NCBI GenBank assembly: GCA_945613045.1
Contig: CALZAG010000007.1
Coordinates: 1 to 20,398, forward strand
Source of the DNA: an uncultured Clostridia bacterium
GTDB taxonomy: Bacteria > Bacillota > Clostridia > Oscillospirales > Oscillospiraceae
DNA length: 20,398 nt
Reading direction: 5' to 3'
Shown: piece after piece, positions 1 to 6,151 of the stretch
How the letters are laid out: each line of letters opens with the position of its first letter
How positions within the stretch are numbered: position 1 is the first letter of the stretch
Translations under genes and position numbers: made by a program
The notes under the pieces: model-generated
What the model saw: only the letters and a program-made list of their open reading frames with translations
Told to the model about the DNA's origin: nothing
Database searches by the model: none

Positions 1-5
1 GCAGG

Positions 6-33
6 GGACGAGCATCGCTCGTCCGCCGGCGGA
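6..33. repeat. Nested short palindromes
   Basis: Positions 6-24 form a perfect inverted repeat (GGACGAGC, loop ATC, GCTCGTCC). It runs directly into the 12-bp palindrome TCCGCCGGCGGA at 22-33. No T-run follows on either strand, so this is not a classic intrinsic terminator. It may be the end of an intergenic repeat element or the remains of a terminator of a gene lying left of the window. Confidence 0.6.
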
Positions 34-63
34 TGCACATATACGATTAGGATTAAACATCTT

Positions 64-90
64 GTCGGCAAAGGCAATGCCTTTGCCGAC
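64..90. repeat. Perfect 13-bp inverted repeat
   Basis: GTCGGCAAAGGCA and its exact reverse complement are separated by a single A, giving a 27-nt near-continuous palindrome. As RNA it would fold into a long hairpin once a few central pairs open. TTTT follows at 93-96 on the plus strand, so it could act as a weak terminator for a plus-strand gene entering from the left. It could equally be a copy of a dispersed intergenic palindrome. The sequence does not decide. Confidence 0.6.
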
Positions 91-96
91 GATTTT

Positions 97-128
97 AAAA
101 AAGGCCGTCCCGAGGGACGGCATTTTTT
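97..128. terminator. Bidirectional intrinsic terminator
   Basis: The stem GCCGTCC (104-110) pairs with GGACGGC (115-121) across the loop CGAG. A run of six A lies on the left (97-102) and six T on the right (123-128), so a U-tract follows the hairpin in both directions. It lies about 15 bp beyond the stop codon of the SLH gene and most likely ends that transcript. It could also stop transcription arriving from the left. Confidence 0.85.
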
Positions 129-142
129 GTGTGGGATAATAT

Positions 143-1276
143 TTACTTCTGGAGCTCAGCCCAGTTGGGAGTATCGGTGCGGATGTTGGTCCACTCCTCG
201 CATATAGCGGTGTCATTGTTAAGAACGTTGCCGAGGTCGGTTGCCCAGGTGTAATCGTGGGAGTTGGTGGCCTCAAGGATCTCGCCGTAGCACCACATAT
301 CGGAGGGGCAGTCGGACCAGGTCTTTACATAGCCTTCGCAGCTGTCAGCGCTGTCAACGGCGGGCATACGGCCGACAAGACGGTTGAACATGGTGGCAGC
401 CTGCGCGCGGGTGAGGTTATCGGTGGGATTTGCATTGCCGTTGGCGTCGCCCTTGATGATGCCGAGCTTTGCAAGCAGGTTGATATACTTATCGGCAAAG
501 CCGCCGTTAAGGTCGCCGAACATATCGCCGCCGGTGTACTCAACGGAGAACATGCGGCCGATCATTGCGGCGAACTGCTCGCGGGTAACGGGCTGATTCG
601 GACGGAAAGTGCCGTCTGTATAGCCGTTTATGATGCCTGCGCTTGCAAGGCTGGAGATGGCGTTGTTGTGGGGATTTCCGGCGTTAACATCGGAGAAGTT
701 GTTGGTCTTGGTGAAGACCTTGTCGCGGGCCTCGGGAGTCATAAGACGGAAGATAATGGATGCGACCTCGCCGCGGGTGATGGTGCCGTTGGGGCGAACC
801 GTTCCGTCGTTGTAGCCGATCATGTAGGAGAAGTGATCGGAGTAGTTAAGTCCGATATTGAGAACAGGATAGAGAACGAGTTCCTTGACCTCGGGCTTGA
901 TGCTTATTGTCCAGGTGAGGCCGGGAAGAGTGCTGTACTTCAGGCCGGTTATCATGCCGTCGCAGGTGGCGGCGACGTTGTACAGGCCGAGAAGTCCCTT
1001 GGGGATAAGAGCAAGACCGAGCGCGTTGGCCTCGGTCACGGAGGTGTCTCCGTTAACGTTGGTCAGAGTGACCTTTGCATGGCTTGCGGGGATACGGCTT
1101 GCCAGCGAACAATAGACGAGGTAGTCGGGGATCTGAATGCCGTTGACGACGTCGATCACCTTTCCCATGACGTCATCAGAGCTGTTTGCATCCTCTGCGA
1201 AAGCCATGGTGGGCATCAGTGCAACTACCATCATCACTGCCAGAAGCAGGCTGATAATCTTTGTTGACTTTTTCAT
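143..1276 (-). CDS. Secreted protein with three SLH domains
   Basis: This 377-residue protein is probably exported and held on the cell wall. A signal peptide is clear: two Lys at the N-terminus, a hydrophobic stretch to about residue 22, and a likely cleavage site after AFA (residue 27). Residues about 65-110 look like a small beta-rich domain of the Cna-B or carboxypeptidase-regulatory type; this is inferred from pattern only. Three S-layer-homology repeats follow at about 145-180, 194-243 and 252-302. Each has the GYxDGTFRPN-like turn and a TR-E/Q motif (ITRGE, VTREQ, LTRAQ), which in this family binds secondary cell-wall polymer. The C-terminal 75 residues, rich in Trp and Cys, match nothing I recognise. 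The ATG start has a GAAGGAG ribosome site at 1285-1291. No enzymatic domain is seen, so its role beyond wall attachment is unknown. Confidence 0.9.
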   Translation of the reverse strand: MKKSTKIISLLLAVMMVVALMPTMAFAEDANSSDDVMGKVIDVVNGIQIPDYLVYCSLASRIPASHAKVTLTNVNGDTSVTEANALGLALIPKGLLGLYNVAATCDGMITGLKYSTLPGLTWTISIKPEVKELVLYPVLNIGLNYSDHFSYMIGYNDGTVRPNGTITRGEVASIIFRLMTPEARDKVFTKTNNFSDVNAGNPHNNAISSLASAGIINGYTDGTFRPNQPVTREQFAAMIGRMFSVEYTGGDMFGDLNGGFADKYINLLAKLGIIKGDANGNANPTDNLTRAQAATMFNRLVGRMPAVDSADSCEGYVKTWSDCPSDMWCYGEILEATNSHDYTWATDLGNVLNNDTAICEEWTNIRTDTPNWAELQK

Positions 1277-1336
1277 TGTTTGTACTCCTTCTCACAAATA
1301 AACGTTTATAAGCCTAACAGCTGTATGTACAAGAAT

Positions 1337-1365
1337 AATTTACACCGAGCGTAACATTTTGTCAA
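1337..1365 (-). promoter_or_regulatory. Sigma-A-type promoter of the SLH gene
   Basis: Read on the minus strand, a perfect TTGACA -35 box (1365-1360) is followed after 17 bp by TAAATT (1342-1337; 4 of 6 to TATAAT). The transcript would start near 1330, about 50 nt before the ATG. The rest of 1277-1523 is very AT-rich. It includes a small palindrome (1418-1432, six T, C, six A) and no convincing terminator for sigE. Confidence 0.6.
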
Positions 1366-1523
1366 CAATTTGATATAAAATAGGACAAAAAATATTTTTA
1401 CAATTTATTGCACCCGAGTTTTTTCAAAAAACGCCGTTTGAAGATCGGTTCTGAGCAGATGAGTTATGACGCGTTACGATCCGTAAAAACGGCAGCACTT
1501 CTTTAGATATAATTTATTTTTGC

Positions 1524-2231
1524 TTATTGCAGCTGGCGTATTATTTCCCTGCGCAGTCTGATGATAATGCGTTTTTCGAGACGGCTTATGTAGCTTTGGG
1601 AGATCCCCATCATGTCCGCCACCTCCTTCTGTGTGTATTCGCTGCCGCCGTTCAGGCCAAAGCGCAGGGTTATGATGTTTCTTTCCCGCTCGGCAAGAGT
1701 GTTGACGGCGTTCATGAGCATCTGCCTGTCGGCGTCGTCCTCAAGGGGGCGGCACACCTCGTCGTCATCGGTGCCGAGAACATCCGAGAGCAGCAGCTCG
1801 TTGCCGTCCCAGTCGGTGTTCAGGGGCTCGTCGAAGCTGACCTCGCTGCGCTGGTTGCTGATCTTCCGCAGATACATGAGTATCTCGTTTTCTATGCACC
1901 TTGAAGCGTATGTGGCAAGCTTGATGTTCTTGTCGCTTCTGAAGGTGTTTATGGCTTTTATAAGCCCGATGGTGCCGATCGAGATAAGGTCTTCAAGGTT
2001 TATGCCCGTGTTTTCAAAGCGCCTCGATATATAGACGACGAGACGTAGATTGTGTTCCGTAAGGAGTCTTTTGGCGGCCTCATCGCCGCTTTCCATGGCG
2101 ATAATGGCCTTTTCCTCCTCCTCGCGCTCAAGGGGAGGCGGCAGAACGTCGCTGCCGCCGATGTAAAAAAGCCCGCTGCCGGGGGCCAGATGCTTTTCAA
2201 GCCAGCTTTTTATTAATTTAAGTAAGTTCAT
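1524..2231 (-). CDS. sigE: Sporulation sigma factor sigma-E (pro-form)
   Basis: This is the mother-cell RNA polymerase sigma factor, made as an inactive pro-protein and activated by SpoIIGA cleavage. Diagnostic stretches shared with B. subtilis SigE include YIGGSDVLPPPL at the start of the mature part, FENTGINLEDLISIGTIGLI (region 2), ATYASRCIENEILMYLR, SEVSFDEPLN-DWDGNELLL and the region-4 helix-turn-helix ADMMGISQSYISRLEKRI. I chose the ATG at 2231 (235 aa) because AAAGGAG sits just upstream. The frame also opens at GTG 2246, but that would place the ribosome site inside the gene. The pro-segment is then about 22 residues, an amphipathic Leu/Lys helix slightly shorter than in Bacillus. The gene follows spoIIGA by 11 bp. 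sigG, which often follows in clostridia, is absent; the SLH gene lies downstream. Confidence 0.96.
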   Translation of the reverse strand: MNLLKLIKSWLEKHLAPGSGLFYIGGSDVLPPPLEREEEEKAIIAMESGDEAAKRLLTEHNLRLVVYISRRFENTGINLEDLISIGTIGLIKAINTFRSDKNIKLATYASRCIENEILMYLRKISNQRSEVSFDEPLNTDWDGNELLLSDVLGTDDDEVCRPLEDDADRQMLMNAVNTLAERERNIITLRFGLNGGSEYTQKEVADMMGISQSYISRLEKRIIIRLRREIIRQLQ

Positions 2232-2242
2232 TTCTTCTCCTT

Positions 2243-3061
2243 TCACAGAATGCAGTCAAAGCCGTCCCCGCCCACGGGAGTGGGGGAAACGGCGGCTATT
2301 ATATCGCTGCGTTCCCTGCCGTCGACGCATATCCGGTCGGGACGAAACGCGGCCAGCATCCCCGAGCCTGTTCCCACGGCGCTGTACGGGATGAGCCGCA
2401 GCCGCCCCTCGAGCCCGGGTGCGGTAAGGGCTTCGGTGCAGTCGGGGGATCTGAATTTTTCCGCAGATCCGGGAAACAGGGGGGAGAGGGCATCGGCGCT
2501 TCCTATCAGCACCGAGGAACCCGTTATTGGGTCAAACAGGGTGTTGCCGCTGTCGTGCAGAGCTCTGAGCTCGGCGGTTTTGCCCATGAACTCCAGATGT
2601 ACCTCCGAGACGGAGATATCCGCGTTTTTTATGCTGCGGCGGAACACCAGGCTCAAAAGCGCGTATATGACGCCGAAGGACAGGACGAGCACCGGCATGG
2701 AGACAGGAATATACAGCGGGTTATGCAGGCTGCCGCCGTTTTGCAGCGAAACGGCCCATACCGCGCCGCCGAACAGCGCCGAAACCGCGAAGAATACAAG
2801 ACAGCAGCGCAGGAGCTTTTCCTCGCTGCCGTAAGCGATAAGCGCCATGAGCACTCCCGCGGCGAGCTTGACGGGCGAGAGCGAAAGAAAGCTCAGGTCA
2901 GGGAAAATGCTTGCCGCGGCAAAGCCCGCTCCGAACAGGGCGCCGAGAAGATACCGCCCTCTGCGCAGCTTGACGCCGCAGACGCGTGCGGAGCATAACA
3001 GCAGCAGATAATCCAATATGAAGTTAAGAAAAAACAACCGGTCTATGTAGATTATGTCCAT
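2243..3061 (-). CDS. spoIIGA: Pro-sigma-E processing aspartyl protease SpoIIGA
   Basis: SpoIIGA is a sporulation-specific membrane protease that removes the pro-sequence of sigma-E in response to the forespore signal SpoIIR. The N-terminal half (residues about 5-140) has roughly five hydrophobic membrane segments. The C-terminal half carries LHDSGNTLFDP with the catalytic triad D170-S171-G172, the hallmark of this family. The opening MDIIYIDRL...LN matches the usual family start (IY-D...LNF), which fixes the ATG at 3061. At 272 aa it is shorter than the roughly 309-aa Bacillus protein. No Shine-Dalgarno precedes the ATG; see the promoter entry. It forms the spoIIG operon with sigE downstream. 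Confidence 0.93.
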   Translation of the reverse strand: MDIIYIDRLFFLNFILDYLLLLCSARVCGVKLRRGRYLLGALFGAGFAAASIFPDLSFLSLSPVKLAAGVLMALIAYGSEEKLLRCCLVFFAVSALFGGAVWAVSLQNGGSLHNPLYIPVSMPVLVLSFGVIYALLSLVFRRSIKNADISVSEVHLEFMGKTAELRALHDSGNTLFDPITGSSVLIGSADALSPLFPGSAEKFRSPDCTEALTAPGLEGRLRLIPYSAVGTGSGMLAAFRPDRICVDGRERSDIIAAVSPTPVGGDGFDCIL

Positions 3062-3067
3062 ATAAAG

Positions 3068-3115
3068 ATTATAAGCTTAGTCCTACGCATAATTTGTCAT
3101 TTATTAATTGTCAAA
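3068..3115 (-). promoter_or_regulatory. Putative Spo0A-dependent spoIIG promoter
   Basis: On the minus strand a perfect TATAAT (3073-3068) lies 21 bp below ATGACA (3100-3095; 5 of 6 to TTGACA). An unusually long spacer is characteristic of the B. subtilis spoIIG promoter, which Spo0A~P activates. Upstream, TTTGACA (3115-3109) differs by one base from the reverse Spo0A box TTCGACA, and AATGACA (3101-3095) differs by two. Used as written, this promoter would start transcription at or next to the spoIIGA ATG. The assignment is inferred from pattern and context. Confidence 0.5.
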
Positions 3116-3136
3116 CGGAACAGTCTGTGGTAAAAT
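3108..3136 (+). promoter_or_regulatory. Sigma-A-type promoter of the growth operon
   Basis: TTGTCA (3108-3113) and TAAAAT (3131-3136) are separated by exactly 17 bp, each with 5 of 6 consensus bases. TGG directly before the -10 gives an extended -10. The start would fall near 3143, about 33 nt before the transporter ATG at 3176. The -35 box coincides with the Spo0A-box-like element of the divergent spoIIG promoter. Confidence 0.7.
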
Positions 3137-3175
3137 ACCTAAGATTTAATTAATGTGAACAGAAGGATTGTGTCT

Positions 3176-4084
3176 ATGTGGTTTTGGTTTGCGATAGCGG
3201 CTCTCTTGTGCTGGAGCGGCTCCGACCTGTTTTCGAAGATAGGCTGTCAGGACGCCGAGGATAAGTACAGCCATCTAAAGATGGTCATGGCTGTGGGCCT
3301 TGTTATGGGCCTGCATGCCGCGTACGAGGTGTTTGTCGGCGGCGTCGAGATAAACGGCAGCATCATTCTCACCTATCTGCCCGTGTCCATGCTGTATATA
3401 CTGTCCATGGCCATCGGCTATCTGGGACTGAGATATATCGAGCTTTCGATATCCTCCCCGATTTGCAATTCCTCCGGAGCTATTGTCGCCATACTCATAT
3501 TCGCAACTCAGGGCATCGGTGAGCTGCCGCCCATGGCTCTTGTCGCCGTGGCGATGGTGTGTATCGGCGTTGTCGCGCTGGGCATAACCGAGGCGAGGGA
3601 GGACGAGGATCTCAGAAGGGCAAGGCAGGATGCAAGCAACCACCACTATGCCAAAAGCTGGGTGGCGATCACCATCCCCATCATATACTGCCTTCTGGAC
3701 GCGCTTGGCACCTTTGCCGACAGCCGCGTTCTGGAGACGCTCAACGAGGACTCGGCAAACGTCGCCTATGAGCTGACCTTCCTGATGGTCGGCATCGTCT
3801 GCGCGGTGTACGTTCTCGGCGTCAGGAAGCAGAGGCTCGTTCCGAAAATGGAGGCCCCCAAGTACACGGGCGCTATCTTCGAGACCGCGGGACAGTTTGC
3901 GTACATATACGCCCTTGCCGACGCCGAGCACGCAGCGCTTGCCGCACCCATAATCTCCGCATACTGCGTCGCCTCCGTAATCTGGAGCCGCATTTTCCTG
4001 AAGGAAAAGCTGTCTGTAAAGCACTACGGGTCTATCCTTCTCGTGGTTGTGGGTATAGTTATTATGGGCATACTTGATATTTAA
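3176..4084 (+). CDS. DMT-superfamily (EamA-type) membrane transporter
   Basis: This 302-residue polytopic membrane protein has about ten hydrophobic segments in two five-helix halves, divided by a charged loop near residues 140-163 (EAREDEDLRRARQD). That is the architecture of EamA-type drug/metabolite transporters, and the C-terminal helix with the preceding IWSRIFLKEKLS motif is typical of them. The substrate cannot be told from sequence. I start it at ATG 3176, because AGAAGGA at 3161-3167 is correctly spaced for it. The in-frame GTG at 3155 has no ribosome site. It is the first gene after the plus-strand promoter and ends only 15 bp before pyrH, so it should be co-transcribed with the pyrH-frr-uppS cluster, where rpsB-tsf would more usually lie. 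Confidence 0.85.
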   Translation: MWFWFAIAALLCWSGSDLFSKIGCQDAEDKYSHLKMVMAVGLVMGLHAAYEVFVGGVEINGSIILTYLPVSMLYILSMAIGYLGLRYIELSISSPICNSSGAIVAILIFATQGIGELPPMALVAVAMVCIGVVALGITEAREDEDLRRARQDASNHHYAKSWVAITIPIIYCLLDALGTFADSRVLETLNEDSANVAYELTFLMVGIVCAVYVLGVRKQRLVPKMEAPKYTGAIFETAGQFAYIYALADAEHAALAAPIISAYCVASVIWSRIFLKEKLSVKHYGSILLVVVGIVIMGILDI

Positions 4085-4099
4085 TAAAGGAGAGATACC

Positions 4100-4822
4100 A
4101 TGCCTGAACCTGCGTATAAAAGAGTACTTATAAAAATAAGCGGAGAGGCCCTTGCCGGCGAGAAAAAGACCGGCTTTGACTTTGATTTCATCGCCCGAGT
4201 CTGCGAGACTGTCAAGCGCTGCACCGAGATGGGCGTTCAGGTGGGCATCGTCGTCGGCGGCGGCAACTTCTGGCGCGGCGTCAAGGACGGCGCGGGTCAT
4301 GTCGAGCGCGTGTCCGCCGACCGCATGGGTATGCTGGCGACGGCCATGAACTGCCTTGCCGTCGCGGACGTATTCAAGCAGACAGGCGCCGCGGCGAGCA
4401 TCCAGACCGCCGTTGACATTCAGGGCGTCGGCGAGCGGTACAGCACCGCAGAGGCAGTAAGGCGCCTTGAAAACGGCGAAGTCGTCCTGTTCGGCTGCGG
4501 AACAGGCTGCCCCTTCTTCTCGACGGACACTGCGGCCGTGCTGAGAGCCGCCGAGATAAACGCGGATGCCATACTCCTTGCGAAGAATATCGACGGTGTG
4601 TACTCCGCCGACCCGAAAACGGATGCCTCGGCCGTGAAATTTGACAGTATCACATACGACGAGGTGCTGGCGCGGCATCTTGCGGTGATGGACACCACGG
4701 CGACCAGCCTTGCGATGGATAACGATATCCCCGTCATAGTGTTCGCACTGGCCGAGCCGGAGAATATCGTCCGCGTACTGATGGGCGAGAAGCTCGGTAC
4801 GAGAGTGAGTAAAAATAAGTAA
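4100..4822 (+). CDS. pyrH: Uridylate (UMP) kinase
   Basis: The enzyme phosphorylates UMP to UDP with ATP in the cytoplasm, feeding UTP and CTP synthesis and UDP-sugar wall precursors. At 240 aa it has normal family length. Visible family motifs are KISGEAL near the N-terminus (12-18), VGGGNFWRG (52-60), DRMGMLAT (74-81), FFSTDTAA (139-146) and the nucleotide site LLAKNIDGVYSADPK (159-173). The loop usually reading GGTGNP here reads GCGTGCP (132-138), with Cys at 133 and 137. The start has an AAAGGAGAG ribosome site. It lies 32 bp before frr, a very widespread pairing. Confidence 0.97.
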   Translation: MPEPAYKRVLIKISGEALAGEKKTGFDFDFIARVCETVKRCTEMGVQVGIVVGGGNFWRGVKDGAGHVERVSADRMGMLATAMNCLAVADVFKQTGAAASIQTAVDIQGVGERYSTAEAVRRLENGEVVLFGCGTGCPFFSTDTAAVLRAAEINADAILLAKNIDGVYSADPKTDASAVKFDSITYDEVLARHLAVMDTTATSLAMDNDIPVIVFALAEPENIVRVLMGEKLGTRVSKNK

Positions 4823-4854
4823 AACGAAGATAAATTATCAGGAGGTAATAAACC

Positions 4855-5406
4855 ATGTCTAAATATCCCGAGATCGAAAGCAGAATGAAGAAAACCACCG
4901 AGGTGCTGAAGACCCAGCTCGCGTCTGTCCGCGCGGGCCGCGCAAACGCGGCGGTGCTCGATCAGATCACCGTCGACTATTACGGCGTTCCCACTCCGAT
5001 ACAGCAGGTGGCGTCCATCTCCGTGCCCGACCCCCGCTCCCTTATGATCCAGCCCTGGGACGCCTCCGTTCTCAAGGGCATCGAGAAGGCTATCCTTGCC
5101 TCCGACCTGGGAATCAACCCCCAGAACGACGGCAGAGCCATACGCCTTGTTTTTCCCCAGCTCACCGAGGAGCGCCGCAAGGAGCTTGCAAAGCAGGTGA
5201 AGAAATACGGCGAGGAGTCCAAGGTCGCCGTACGCAACATCCGCCGCGACGCCATTGACAAGTTCAAAAAGCAGCAGAAGGCCTCCGAGATCACCGAGGA
5301 CGACTACAAGACCATTGAGAAGGACATCCAGAAACTGACCGACGATTATATAAAGGAAGTCGACAATATTGCCGACGCCAAGGAAAAGGAACTTTTCGAG
5401 ATCTGA
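4855..5406 (+). CDS. frr: Ribosome recycling factor
   Basis: With EF-G, RRF splits post-termination ribosomes. The 183-aa protein has the expected length. The family signature is plain: VRAGRANAAVLDQITVDYYG (25-44), TPIQQVASISVPDPRSLMIQPWD (47-69), LGINPQNDG and the C-terminal helix VRNIRRDAIDKFKK. The ATG has a strong AGGAGGT ribosome site (4840-4846). uppS begins 1 bp after the stop. Confidence 0.98.
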   Translation: MSKYPEIESRMKKTTEVLKTQLASVRAGRANAAVLDQITVDYYGVPTPIQQVASISVPDPRSLMIQPWDASVLKGIEKAILASDLGINPQNDGRAIRLVFPQLTEERRKELAKQVKKYGEESKVAVRNIRRDAIDKFKKQQKASEITEDDYKTIEKDIQKLTDDYIKEVDNIADAKEKELFEI

Positions 5407-5407
5407 T

Positions 5408-6151
5408 ATGGCGGAAAATACATTCAACAATGCGGCGGGGGAGCAGGCAAAAAGCCTTCCCCGCCATATTGCCATCATATTGGATGGCAACGGCCGCTGG
5501 GCGAAAAAGCGCGGACTGCCCCGAAACGCGGGGCATCTCGCCGGGTCAGAGACCTTTCGCAGCATAGCGACCTACTGCAAGGAGATAGGCATAGAGTACC
5601 TTACTGTGTACGCCTTTTCTACGGAAAACTGGAAACGCTCCGAGGATGAGGTCGGCGGCATCATGAAGCTGCTGGACAAGTATCTGCACGAGGCGATACG
5701 GGACATGAGGAAGAAGAACATCAGGATGAAGGTGTTCGGCGATATATCCCGCCTGTCCCCGAAGCTTCAGGAGCTCATAAGGGAAACAGACGAGATATCG
5801 CAGCAGATAGAGGGCTTTCAGGCGAATATCTGCATAAACTACGGCGGCAGAGCCGAGATCGTCCGCGCGGCCGAGCTTTACGCGAAGGACGTGTCGGAAG
5901 GCAGGGCCGAGGGCGAGCTGACGGAGGAAAAGCTTGCGGGGTATATGTATTCCGCGGGCATACCCGACCCTGAGCTGCTCATCCGGCCGGGCGGGGAGTG
6001 CAGGCTCTCAAATTTCCTGCTGTGGCAGTGCGCGTATTCCGAGTTATATTTCACCGACGTTCTCTGGCCGGACTTCACTCCGGCGGAGCTTGACAGGGCG
6101 ATAGCGGCCTTCCGGAACCGCGACCGCCGTTTCGGAGGAGTTAAGCCATGA
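5408..6151 (+). CDS. uppS: Isoprenyl (undecaprenyl) diphosphate synthase
   Basis: This cis-prenyltransferase condenses isopentenyl diphosphate onto farnesyl diphosphate to make the C55 lipid carrier for peptidoglycan and wall polymers. It is 247 aa. Motifs are the catalytic IILDGNGRWA (D26), LPRNAGH (37-43), YAFSTENWKRS (68-78), ICINYGGRAEI, and the pyrophosphate-binding segment RPGGECRLSNFLLWQ near 192-206. I start it at ATG 5408, 1 bp after the frr stop. An in-frame TTG at 5369 would lie inside frr. The ribosome site (AAGGAA in the end of frr) is weak, suggesting translational coupling. The stop overlaps the dxr start (ATGA). cdsA, which usually follows uppS, is missing. Confidence 0.96.
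   Translation: MAENTFNNAAGEQAKSLPRHIAIILDGNGRWAKKRGLPRNAGHLAGSETFRSIATYCKEIGIEYLTVYAFSTENWKRSEDEVGGIMKLLDKYLHEAIRDMRKKNIRMKVFGDISRLSPKLQELIRETDEISQQIEGFQANICINYGGRAEIVRAAELYAKDVSEGRAEGELTEEKLAGYMYSAGIPDPELLIRPGGECRLSNFLLWQCAYSELYFTDVLWPDFTPAELDRAIAAFRNRDRRFGGVKP

Noticed and set aside
257..1267. Plus-strand open frame opposite the SLH gene
   Set aside because: The minus-strand frame has a signal peptide, three SLH repeats, a ribosome site and a promoter; the plus frame is Gly/Val/Ala-rich shadow.
1418..1523. Intrinsic terminator of sigE
   Set aside because: The palindrome at 1418-1432 is only A and T apart from its centre and its end pair, and the other inverted repeats nearby have stems of 3-4 bp, so none is convincing.
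3275..4678. Long antisense open frame across the transporter and pyrH
   Set aside because: It spans two well-supported genes, has His/Asp-rich composition typical of antisense translation of GC-rich coding sequence, and has no start signals.
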